Source of the DNA: Torreya grandis
Taxonomy: Eukaryota; Streptophyta; Pinopsida; Cupressales; Taxaceae
Length of the DNA: 64,000 bases
Direction of reading: 5' to 3'
Assembly: GCA_037957365.1 (NCBI GenBank)
Contig: JARHVA010000224.1
Span: 3,631,501-3,695,500, forward strand
Position 1 is the stretch's first letter, and each line of letters begins with the position of its first letter. The notes below the pieces were generated by a model that worked only from the letters and a program-made list of their open reading frames with translations, made no database searches and was not told where the DNA came from. Position numbers and translations under genes: made by a program. Below are positions 1 through 11,715 of this stretch, piece by piece.

Positions 1-1260
1 CTCATCCTTTAAAAGAGGTGGCTAATATCCTATGGCTATGTTTTGATCTATGATATAATGCATAGTGTATTAATTTACAATATCCTTGAGGTGTTCTATT
101 GCGATCTTTAAATCTTCCCCTGAGAATTTAGGAAGCAATTTTAAGGCATTTGTAGGGATAAGGTCCCATGTAGTTAGAGGTACTAGGGGAATAAGTGATC
201 TACCACTATTCCATGATACAAATTTCCTTGATGGTCCTTAGATAGCCATCAATTATTTTTGTTGAGTAGAACTGGATCCCACAGTTATTTGGTGAGTTGG
301 AACTCCCAGAGGTGGTGTAAACAAATTCAAATTCTTTGTTGTTTGTGACCTTGTAATGAGCCTTTGGCTCATAAAATTTGACTTCAAATTAGGTGATTAT
401 GGGTTTGGGTCCCACTAGGCATGCCAAAAAATAATAATTTTTTGATGCCTCAAGCCTTCACTTTAGGCAAAACAACCTTCTATGGGAAACTTTATAGGTG
501 TGGGACCAAATGCGGTTTATAAAGCAACCTCTGAGATTTTAGAAGATGGCTCTTCATTTTGATTTTGGGGGTGAAAAGGGATAAGGGAGAAATGGAAACT
601 AAGATAGACTAAGGTGATGTGATGAGATTTTTTAAAACATTAACTTACGATTGCATAAAATAGCTTAAATCCTCATACATCATAGACTATTAAAAGAACA
701 TAAATCATGAATTAAGGTTTATAATGCAAACAAAAATTAAAACTATAGAAGCAAAGAATAGAAATACCAAACAACAAGAAATATTCACTCAATGTGACAC
801 AAAACACCACATATTATTCATTTTTAGGTGAAGAATAGAAAATAGAATGCCTCAAAGGGCATAATATATAAATTTCAATCCTACTCGTGAATAAAGAACT
901 ACTAGCTACTTCTATTTCTATCCTAGAACTATTAATAGATGGCTACTCTCAGCAAGTAGTAATTATAAAATGATAAAAAAAACCCTTTCAACAAGGAAAG
1001 ATCCTTGAATATATAGGTGTGATGACTTATCATGGGAGTGACACCTAAAAATCTTGGCATCGTGTCAATGATGAGGCCATTGCAACTAGAAGGAGAACTC
1101 TAGCTCATGATTGTAGTTGGTTTTCAAATCCCAGTTATGGTACAACCACATCATCCTTCGATGGCCATGATGCTTAGGAGAAGCATCATGGTGTCACATG
1201 TTCATTTTCAGAACTAAATATATTATGCCATTGGAGATGGGAATCAACTCATTTTGACCA
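1..1260. other. no gene recognised
   Basis: AT-rich sequence with no ORF above 60 codons and no family I recognise. Some phrases (for example around 1040-1240) resemble parts of the tandem repeats that follow, so this may be decayed repeat sequence. Confidence 0.4.
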
Positions 1261-1263
1261 ATG

Positions 1264-1560
1264 GTGTAACTACTAGCTCTAACAAAAATAAACTTCCCTT
1301 AAGAAAACACTATGATGCCACATGGAGAGCTCCACATCCTCTTCAGTATTATCACGTAATGGGCCCCACCCATGTCTATCATCTAATGGAACTCCTCAAA
1401 ATCCTATAAAAAATAAATTTCCCTCGAGTAAGCACCATGATGACACATGGAGGTCTCCTCGTGCTCCCTTATAACTGAAAGGTGGGTCCCCTTCCAACTC
1501 CATCAACAAATGGTATTCCTCAGAGGCCTAAACAAAAAGGAACAAAACTTGGATGATAAT
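1264..1560. repeat. degenerate tandem repeat, period about 125 bp
   Basis: A block with 'aaataaacttccc', then 'catgatgacacatgg'-like and 'gtgggtcccc'-like phrases, starts near 1286, recurs near 1411, and recurs partially near 1512. About 2.4 copies are visible, well diverged. No coding function is seen. Confidence 0.6.
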
Positions 1561-1744
1561 TGGTTAGCCACATGGTGGAAATATAAGGGAGTCAATACTT
1601 AGGCAATAATCATAAAAGTAACTTTGAGAAAGAAAGGCCAAAAGTGTGACTGTCGAGTTGCACCAAGCAAGTCTAAGACTAAATGTTGACATATCCAAAA
1701 TAACAAAAGGTGGATTTAGATCAAAAAATATATATAAGTATTTT

Positions 1745-3627
1745 ATGTGAAATATAAAATCACTCCCTTACCTCTCTAATCCATATAATCACACCCTAGA
1801 ACACTTAGGTGGAACCTTCAAGAGCAATCTGTTGAACAAGTTGTAGTGATGGGTTTAAAAATGCAACTTTTTAGCATTGAATAAGAAACTTATTGAGTTC
1901 CAGCTAGAATTTATACCTCTAGGACCTCCACCTAATAATTTATCACTTTTATCACATAAATATAGATAAATTACATGTTATCACACTTACATGACATTCA
2001 AATTCACTTGGAAGTTCATTTTCACCACCGTTTAGGAGCGTGGAAACACTGATAACAAATGTTGTCAAAGTTTAAGTTATGGTTGCATAACTATTATTCT
2101 GATAGTTCTTGACCAAAAATTGAAACTACCAACAATTATAAGGGAAGATAATCTCTATTAATATGTTCTTATCCTCCCATCAAGCCCAATTGACAAACCC
2201 ACCACCCATTCTGGCCTTAAGAACATCCTTCCCAATACAAGAAAAATTCAATTTTTACCCTAAGTTCAAACACATAAAAAACTATAAGTGATTTCCTTGA
2301 ACCATCATATCCATCTCCTAAATATTTAATCCCTCTAATTACTCTTTGGATAACTTAGGTAGAACTTTTGAGAGCAATTTTTTGGATAAGTTATAATGAT
2401 GGGTCCAAAAATGTAACTTTTTGACATTGAACAAACATCTTCTTGAGCTCCAACTGTCATTTTTGCCTCTGGATCCTCCACCTAGGAATATATCACTTAT
2501 ATCACATCCAAATAGACAAATTACATGTTACCACACTGAAAAAACATTTAAATCCACTTGAAATTGCATTTTCACTACTATTTAGGAGCGCAAAAACATT
2601 GACAATAAATATTGTCAAAGTTTAAGTTGTGATTGCAAAACTATTGTTTCGATGCTTCCTGACTAAAAAATAACACTTAAAATACCTATGGTGAGGGTGT
2701 ATAACCTATTCAACTAGGTTCTTGGCTTCCTATTAGGCCTGATCGAAAAACCCACCATCCATTCTGACCTCAAGAATGCCCTTCCCAATATAGAAAAATG
2801 GAAATTTTTAGCCTAAGTTTAAACACATGTAAAATAAAACCTATAAGTTATTTTCATGAACCATTAGATCCTTCCCATACCTTTTTAATCCATTTGTTTT
2901 CACCTAGATCACTCAAGTGGAACCTTTGAGAGCAATCCGTTGGACAAGTTGCAGTGATGGGTCCAAAAATGTTATTTTTTGGCATTAAACAAGTACCTTC
3001 TTGAGCTCTAATTACCATTTCTACCTCCAGGACCTCCACCTAACAATATATAATTGTTGTCACATCAACATAGGCAAATTACATGTTATCAAACTATCAC
3101 AACATTCAAATCCACCCAGAAGTGCATTTTTACTACCATATAGGAGCACAAAAATACTGACAACAAATGTCATCAAAGTTTAAGTTGTGGTTATAAAACT
3201 ATGATTCCAATGCTTCCTAAATGAAAACTAAAAATAAAAACACATTCAAGGGGGTATGAAATGTCTAAGACTGAGTTCTTGGCCTCCCATCATGCCTGAT
3301 TGACAAACCCACCACCCATTCCAGCCTAAAAAATGCCCTTCCCAATACAAAAAATGCAATTTTTATGCCTAAGTTCAAACACACATAAAATGAAACTTGT
3401 AAGTCATTTTTGTGAATAATTAGATTCCTTCCCTACCTATTTAATCCCTCTAATTTAACCTCAAAGCACTCATGTATAACCTTCGAGATCAATCCATTGG
3501 ACAAGTTATGTGATAGGTCCAAAAATGCAACTTTTTGGCATTGAATAAGCAATTTCTTGAGCTCTTACTACCATTTTTGCCTCCAAGACCTCCACCTAAG
3601 AATCTATCACTTCGATCACATCCAACG
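1745..3627. repeat. tandem satellite, unit about 555 bp, about 3.4 copies
   Basis: The same paragraph of sequence recurs with starts near 1745, 2300, 2860 and 3420. Each unit holds 'gagagcaatc' and 'tgatgggtccaaaaatg' phrases, 'gacctccacctaa', 'aaattacatgttatc', 'tttaggagcg' and 'caaacccaccacccatt'. The copies differ by many substitutions and small indels, and the fourth stops after about 200 bp. Short ORFs at 2443-2625 and 3001-3183 are equivalent positions in successive units and look like by-products of the repeat, not genes. Confidence 0.85.
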
Positions 3628-4389
3628 TGAGATTATCTTAATTTTAAGAATATAGAATTATCTACTGACAGTACCAATCACATGAAGGTGGAAGCTTATC
3701 TAGGACCACTAACCTAAAAAAAAATGTTAATAAGTAATTAAAAATGAAATTCATATGTACTATCTAGAAAATAAAAAATATTTGGTAAAATTGATTACAT
3801 ATACATTTAAAAAGTCAACATACCTACGCATTTCAATCTAATGAACCATTAGGATCTGCTTTAACTTTGATAGTATCAATAATAGCTTCATGGTTTGACT
3901 CTTGAACTTTTCATAGTTTCTTGTTTAATGGTCTCCCATGATATTTTTGTAATGGAATATTAGTTGTAAGAATAAAATTTTGATAGTGTAGTATCTTCCT
4001 ATGTGTTTCAAACTCTTCAAAAATCAATGATCTAAATTTTTTATAATATATCATTGAAACCAAGTTTCAGTGACTACCACTGACCTAGTGGGATAGTCAA
4101 TGTTTTCTCCATTTATAACTGGGAAAGTCAAATTTTTCTATCTCTCTCCACACTGACACAAGTAGTCATCAATGCCATATTCATTATCCTCATCTTCAAT
4201 AACTACAAAAACATTCCCTATATCACAAAAAAACCATTTTTAGTGATAATATGAAGATATATAATGAGAATAAATTGTACATAATGAAAAATATTCTACC
4301 TAGATATACTATATTAGATACATGGTCAAAGTCATCTGATGATGTCATATTTTTAAGTTATAATGTTGTTGAAACCTGATATGTGTTGA

Positions 4390-7050
4390 TTTAAATTAGA
4401 GGTTTGGAACTCCAATCATCTACCCACTCTTGTGACTCACACTCATTCCAAATAGAGTCCATGTATGCAGAATAGAAACATGCCAAGTGTCTCGTATGAA
4501 TAGTCCAAGAACTTGCATTTGAACTACAAAATGAGTGGAGGTTTCTTGAACCCATTATATTCAAACAATATTCATACTTTTCCAAGTTTTCTTAGTTTAT
4601 TCACCATAAATGTCTATGAATAGTAGAATTTGGGTGAGCACCATGACATATATTCTCATTACACCATTTAACCATGGTTTTGGCATATGTCAAATGAATA
4701 CCCTCTTCAAATTTAAATTCCTCCCTTGCAATAGCTCTTTTTTACACATGCTCTAACACCATCATGCTCCATTTTTTTCATGTCCAACTTTGATAAAACT
4801 CCAAATGTGTTCTACACTATTGGGGTAACATGCATCCTACTCCACTAACAAAAAATCCACGCATTTTTGAATTATGATGTGTAATTGTCTGACCAAATAT
4901 AATGTTGATTGAAAGTAATGTTCCTCTAACTCAATTGTACATAGAACTTATCAAAAAAATCTTGCACATAATCTGAACAATGTGATTGGTCATCATTAAT
5001 ATAGAAATAGTACTCCCAAAATATTTTACATTGTTATTCTATACTTTCAAGTGCATGCATGAATGCTATATACATAAATATGACAACTTGTGATGAGTTT
5101 TAATACTAAAATTGAACTTTCATTTAGGGTTTGAATGTGTAATTCTAAGAAAAGTCAACCACTAAAACAATCAAACCAAGAGATAATTTATCCTTGATTA
5201 TCTTGAAATGTTCATCCAACCATCTAGCCTTGTGTGTGTGCCTTGCATACTCATAAACAATTTTCTCCCTAAATTTGACCAAAAATTTGGAAATAGATAT
5301 CTTTTTTTAATATTCTCACACCTTTTAGATTCTTTGACATCTTTTAATTGATAAGCCACTTATTTATATTTGCTTAAACCAACTATTTCTGTCTAATTTC
5401 ACTTATAATTCACTCATGGATGCATTTTTTTAATTTTAGCAATCCACCATAAATGTTGCAATTTACATTTAAACATGACTTTTATAAAATAATTGTCCAT
5501 CCGGTCTTTTGTAAAAGATAGTTGGAATAAATTCCCTAGTTGAATTTGATGAAAATTCAATGCCACACTCCTATAAAATATTTTTAGTATGCAAAGTACA
5601 ATGAATATGATGAAAAATATCATAGTGCATTGAAAATTTAACATGTTGCCTACAACAAGTGCATGTGTGATTTATTTTTACATAAAAAGGTTTGGCCATC
5701 TCAAAATATCTTTGACAAATAGAACTTTGTGAATGTTTTTCAAAAAAATAGAGTACAATTATGTTTTAATCATATCCAATAAATGTTTTGGATGCGGTTT
5801 ATAGTTACAAGAACCAACTCTTCTTTTCACTACATCTCTTACATTGGGTGAAACTCTTGTATTATCTTTCCAAAATTGAGCAAGTATCTATTTGAGGGTA
5901 TTGGCTATAGCCTTGTCCTTTAATGAAAGTATACCAGAGAATGCTTAGATATAAAATTGGTATTAGGTTCATTAAGTCTTTTATGTATTTCAATTGATTT
6001 CATTAATGTTTTTCTATTTATATTAAGTGTTTGGCTTGTTTTTGAAACCATTCATTTTTTCCATGTTTAGTTACTTATTGCACAAGTTGTAAGTATACAC
6101 TAGAAAATATTACAATCTTAGGTGCATGAGTTTGGGCCTAAAATATGATATTCATCATTTAGATTTTCAATAATTTTATTGTTTTCATCATCTATGTTAG
6201 ATGTTATTAGTCCTAATGTGTACATTATAGGTCTCATCTTAATCAATTTTATCAATGAAACAAGTAATTGACATCTTTGACTATAATAATCCAAATTATG
6301 AAATAAACTATCCCAAATTTGTTGAGCCAATCTTCTTGAATGGAGATCAGACATTTTGTTATGCATTGTTTCTAAAAAAAATTCATCGAATTTAATTAAG
6401 TACTTGTATTTTTTATGCACAATTTTTAGAGGTGTTGTTAATGGTGGAATTTGTTGAGAGGGTGGTTCAAAATCAATATTACTTTCATTGTTTATAGGTG
6501 GGATAACATTTTATTCATTGTTTATTTATTCAATATATATTTCCATGAAATTTTCTTGATTGTTAATTTCATCATTATTTGTTTCTATTAAATTTTAATC
6601 ATTCATGGGGGGTGAAGCATCATACATAGAATCATCATCAACAAAATAAAAAACTTGGAACTTTGAATGTAAACTTCCAACATTATCTAATTCATTATTG
6701 TTAGTTTCATTATTATTTATTTCATTATTGTCAATTTAATCATTATTCAATTTATTATGGTTAATTTCATCATTATTTCCTCATTATCTATGGCATTTGG
6801 TTCATCAGGACTAGGGTTTGTACCTTGTTTGCCATGAAATTTTTGCATTTGTATCTTGTATTTTTCTCTCAAATCTTGTAATTCCTATGATGTTTTGTTC
6901 TTCAACATCTTCCTCTTCCTTCAACGTGTTCCATCACCCATCAAGGATAATTGAATGCTTTTCAAAGGTGGGGTCAAAAGTACATAAGTACCATAGGTCC
7001 CATAAAAGTACACCAAGAATGTTTGTGGGGACAAAATTCTCAATTTAGGT
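4390..7050 (-). pseudogene. DDE-type DNA transposase pseudogene
   Basis: A broken minus-strand reading frame whose pieces run in a transposase-like order. Around 5850-5560 it reads FWKDNTRVSPNVRDVV, a basic stretch, then (after a frameshift) RYFEMAKPFYVK followed by a Cys cluster HTCTCCRQHVKF. Around 5220-5040 comes LIVLVVDFS*NYTF, the likely first catalytic Asp (about 5154-5156). Near 4900-4870, IWSDNYTS*FKNAWIF gives the likely second Asp (4887-4889). Near 4769, EHDGVRACVKKRAIAREE gives the likely Glu. An N-terminal part with acidic, Asn-rich sequence extends to about 7050. I recognise this arrangement from uncharacterised transposon-like proteins in plants and animals but cannot name the superfamily. 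Many stops and at least one frameshift make it nonfunctional. Terminal inverted repeats were not found. Confidence 0.65.
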
Positions 7051-7099
7051 TAAAAATTGATGTTTAAAAGTGAGCTTAGTCTATAATAATAATAATAAT

Positions 7100-7360
7100 A
7101 AAATGATCATTTTATATAACCGCATTATTCAATAACACAATCACATTATTATTAATAGTAGGTTTTGCTTCAACATACACATTGAGAAGTGAGTTTTGTG
7201 TATATTAAGAATAACATGATCGTGTTATGAAATAATACAATCACGTTATTATTAATACTTGGTTGGGGTTAAATATAGACATTGAGAAGTGAGTTTTGTG
7301 TATATTAAAAATAATGTGATTGCATTAGTTAATAACATGATCACATTATACTTAATATAG
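7100..7360. repeat. cluster of short palindromes within a ~120-bp direct repeat
   Basis: Motifs of the type ATAACATGATCRTGTTAT recur here (7211-7228, and around 7335), alternating with 'aatacaatcacgttattatt'. The stretch 'gacattgagaagtgagttttgtgtat' (7181 and 7272 regions) appears twice, about 100 bp apart. The same palindrome family reappears at 10785-10850, 50630-50735 and 51290-51420. Confidence 0.65.
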
Positions 7361-8885
7361 ATTAGGGATTAAAACATTAGTGCATAGGGTTTAGGGATTA
7401 GGGATCAGGGCTTATAATTTATATTTTAGGGTTTAGTTTTTAGGGTTAAGGGATTAGGGTATGTAGAGTTAAGGTTTAAGGGTGTATATAAGGTCTAATC
7501 ACTCTATATCATGTGAACCTAATTTTCACTATAAAGGATGTTAATTAGAACTAAATTGATTGGTAAATAGGGAAAGTTTATGGTTTGTAATTTAAGGTAT
7601 AGTTTTTAGGGTTTAAGATATAGGTCTTAGGTTTAGGGTACATAGGGTCAATCCTAAAGATAATTCTTAGTATAAATGATGTTAATTTGGGCTTAAATTA
7701 TTGGTTCAGGGTTTAAAGAGTTTATATTTATGGTTTAGAGTTTAGGGATTAGGGCTTAGGGTATAGGTTTTAGGGTATATAAGGAACAATCATGATGGTG
7801 ATTAGGGAAAATTTGAGCTCCTTGAACCTATATCTATGAGTAAATAATGTGATTTTGGGCTCAATTAGCCCCCACATCATCACAAATTGAGCTAATTAAG
7901 TTAATTATGGTTTAATGAGTGATGTGATTTTGACCAAGTTCATTCCTGTGAACCTAATTCTTACTATATATGAAGGATGTTAATTGGGGCTAAATTTATT
8001 GGTTTAGGGTTTATGGTATATAATTTAAAGGGTTTGGGGTTTAGGGCTTATGGCTTAGGGTTTAAGGTAAATGGTACATGGTTTAGTGTTAAATTTAAAT
8101 GGTACAGGGTTTAGGGTTTAAGCTATTGAATATAAGGTCCAATCACTAAGGTAATTGAAAAAAATTTGAGCTATTTGTTCACCTATTTATGATTATTACC
8201 TTCATGTTTGCATTTTTTATCAAAGTAGCGTCAGTTAAGCCATACATGTTGCATACATTATACAACCGATTGAGCCATAAATTTGGTTTAGAGGCTAAAT
8301 TTTGCCCAAATCACATCCCTAATTGCACAAATTAACTAACTAGATCAATTCATGATAGAATCAAACTTTTAATTTTTCCCCAAATCATATCTTGCTCTTG
8401 AAGAGGTTCAAGTTGGCCTAAAATGCCTCCTCGATTAAATGAATCAACTCTTTGGTTAATTATATTTAACATAACATTAGGGTTAATTTCACTCTAAATC
8501 ACATCATACATAATTTAATATAGGTTCATGTGGCTCATTTTGACCCTAATTACCTCCACAATTTAACTAATTGACATTTACATTCATTCATTGATGACTT
8601 TAAGTTTATTAAGCTCAAAACCACATTCTATACATGTAGAACTTGCATATAAGTAAATAATGTTTCTTTGCTTCAATATAACTAATGAAATTAGAGATGA
8701 TCAACCCCTAAATCATATTTTATATTCATATAATTAGGTTGAAGGGCATCAAAGTATCCCCAATTTACTTTAGATGCATGAATAGATTGGTACTCCAAAG
8801 GTTAAATTTTGGCCATAGGTTCAAAAAATGCATTTTATGACATCTTGTGATAAAATCAGTTATATCATAAGACATGCATATTTTT
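7360..8885. repeat. telomere-like degenerate array, unit 1
   Basis: Dense TTAGGG, TTTAGGG and GTTTAGGG-like motifs (7380-7460, 7600-7650, 7715-7780, 8000-8130), mixed with non-telomeric sequence, then a motif-free tail containing 'tatcttgctcttgaag' and 'cattttatgacatct'. The motifs match the plant telomere heptamer in degenerate form. The array is interstitial, since non-telomeric sequence lies on both sides. Confidence 0.75.
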
Positions 8886-8889
8886 AGCA

Positions 8890-10520
8890 TATAGTGGGCA
8901 TTAGGGCATAGGGCTTAAAATTTATGTTTTAGGGATTAGGGTTTAGGGCACAAGGTTTAAGTTTAAGGGTGTATATAATGTTTAATCATTCTATGCCATG
9001 TGAACCTAATTATTTCTATAAAGAATGTTAATTGGGATTAAATTGATTGGTAAACAGGGAAAGTTTATGGTTTATAATTTAGGGTATAGCGTTTAGGGTT
9101 TATGGTGTAGGGATTAGGTTTTAATGTATATATGGTTTAGGGTATACGGGGTTAATTGCAAAAGATAATTGAGGATAATTTGAATCACTTGGACCCACTT
9201 GTGACTATAGAATGTGTTTTTGGGTTATCATTATACCCATGTCATCATGCAGATTGAGTGAAATAGTTAAATGGGGTAATCAGTCATGTGATTTAGGCTA
9301 AACTGAGCCATGTGAACTTAATTCTTAGTCTAAATGATGTTAATTTAGGCTAAAATGATTGGTTCAAGGTTCAACGAGTTTATATTTATGGTTTAGAGTT
9401 TAGGGATTATGATGTTTATGGATTAGGGCTTAGGGTATAGATTTTAGGGTATATAAGGTAAAATCATGGTGTTAATTGGGGTAAATTTGAGCTCCTTTAA
9501 CCTTTATATATGAGTAAAGAATGTGATTTTGGGATCAATTAGTCCCCACATCATCATAAATTGAGTCAATTAAATAAATTATGGTACTGAGTGATGCGAT
9601 TTTGACTAAGTTCATCCTTGTAAACCTAATTTATACTATATATAAAGGATTTTAATTGGGGATAAATTTATTGGTTTAGGGTTTAGGGTCTACAATTTAA
9701 AGGGTTTGGGGTTTAGGGCTTATAGCTTAGGGTTTAAGGTAAATGGTACAGGGTTTAGGGTTTAAGTTAAATAGTATAGGGTTTAGGGTTTAAGATATTA
9801 GATATAGGATCCAATCACTAAGGTAATTGAAGAAAATTTGAGTTACTTATTCACCTATTTATGAAAATTACCTTCATGTTTACATTTCTGATAAAATTAG
9901 GGTTAGTTAAGCCATACATGTTATACAATCGATTGAGCCATGAATTTGGTTTAGGGGCTCAATTTTTCCCAAATGATGCCCCTAATTACACAATTTGACT
10001 AATTATATTAATTCATGATAGAATCAAACTTAATTTTATCCCAAATCATATCTTGCTCTTGAAGGGATTCAAATTGGCCTCAAATGCCTCCTGGATTAAA
10101 TGAATCAACTCTTTGGTTAATTATATATGACATGACATTTGGGCTAATTTCACTCCAAATAACATTGAATATACAATTTAAAATACATTCATGTGGCTCA
10201 TTTTGATCCTAAATACCTTCACAATTTAATTAATCAACATTTGCATTCATTAGCTGACGTCTTAAAATTTATTGAGCTCAAAACCACATTATATACATGT
10301 AGAACTTGCATATAAATAAATAATGTTTCTTTGATTTAATCAAGCTAATGAAATTGGAGCTAATCAACTCCAAAATCCCATTTTATATTCATGTAATTAG
10401 GTTGAAGGGGCTCAAAATATATCTAATTTACTTTAGGTGCATAGCTAGATTGGTACTCCAACGGATAAGTTTTGGCCATAGATTTAAAAAATGCATTTTA
10501 TGACATCTCCTAATAAAATA
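8890..10520. repeat. telomere-like degenerate array, unit 2 (tandem copy of unit 1)
   Basis: Repeats the order of unit 1 closely: 'gggtgtatataa', then 'tgtgaacctaat', 'attgattggtaaacaggg' (9040), 'gattttgggatcaattag' (9520), 'tacatgttatacaatcgattgagcca' (9915) and 'cattttatgacatct' (10493), each found about 1.5-1.65 kb earlier in unit 1. So this is a segmental tandem duplication carrying the telomere-like motifs, not simple telomerase-type repeats. Confidence 0.8.
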
Positions 10521-10779
10521 AGTTATTTCTTAAAATGTATAATGAGTTACACCTTAAAACCAAGTAATTATAAGTAGTCAAGTCAACATATTAAAATGCC
10601 CATAAATGTTTTAAAGTCTAATGTGATACCACGACACCTTAATTCACCATCCATGGTTAGGGATCTTTCCCGTATCACATGAAATAACACCACTATTAGG
10701 GAGATTAAAAACATATAAGATCATATATAAAATTTGAGGTAAAGCAAAAATTTGGGTTTTTTAGGTGTTATGAATATAT

Positions 10780-11712
10780 AACATGATTGAGTTATTAACT
10801 AATACAATTGTGTCAATATCATGATTGTGTTATTAACACAATCACACTATTTGAATTTGAATCTGAAAACTACATCTTTTGGCTCGAGAATGGCTTGGAT
10901 TCTTGAGACAAAGGCTTGGACATGTCAATATATAGACAAGTCTAAGAGTTCTGATAAAAATAACAAAATTCAATTTTGATCACTAAATACACTATGAATC
11001 TTAATGTTAAAATTCAAAAACTTAATACCATTGTGACGAGCACACTTTCCTCTTTTCAAAAATAGGCTTTTTATAATATTTTGACTAATTTAAGGTTTCA
11101 AACTATGTTGATTTCTAAGTATACCTTTTTTATGCCACTACATGTCATAAATATACATGCCTATACATGTTAATGTAAGTTGTTTTTCATTGATCCAAGT
11201 GCAAAAAAAGTTATATGGTCACAAACTAGGCCTAATTCTACATGCATTTCGAGAAAAAATTAATTTTCATTTTTTTGAGGTAGTTAGGCATGTCACATGA
11301 ATGACTATCCATGTTTTTGTCAATTTTATAGATCTATATACCTTGTTTCATTGAAAAAAGTATAGGTCACAAACTAGACTATCTTATCTAAATTTTCCCC
11401 AAAGGGTTTCAAAGAATATTAAATGTTGCTTAAAAAATAGTGTGTTTCACGACTATCTATCTACTCTATTTTATTAAAAAAATAAGAGTTTCTCTTCAAA
11501 TTTTAGATGTTTGACTTGGTTATACTTAACCATTTTTAGAAAAAAAATGTTTTGGAAACTAGACTTGAAATGCTACATTTATGTTCTTACACCATCTTCA
11601 CATTTGGAGTGTAGATACATCAAATTATCTACATAAGTTTATATTTATAAAATTTCAAGGAAATCCTGTCCACGGATAGGCCATTTTTTTTCCCCAACTT
11701 TGTGCACTTACC
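10780..11712 (-). repeat. dispersed repeat, copy 1 (relative of 49720-50740)
   Basis: Read in reverse from 11712 it begins GGTAAGTGCACAAAGTTGGGG and matches 49720-50740 in order for about 900 bp: a stretch on Cctaaaaatggttaag, then 'gtttgtgacc', 'aggcatgtatatt', 'aaatcaacatagtttgaaacc', and finally the palindrome cluster. The pair is in opposite orientation in the window. Its terminus lies 3 bp before the resistance-gene ATG at 11716. Confidence 0.85.
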
Positions 11713-11715
11713 TTT

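Noticed and set aside
2443..3183. Two related 60-codon ORFs as a small gene family
   Set aside because: They occupy equivalent positions in successive satellite units and have no start context or recognised motif.
7360..10520. A true telomere end
   Set aside because: Motifs are degenerate, interspersed and flanked on both sides by ordinary sequence.
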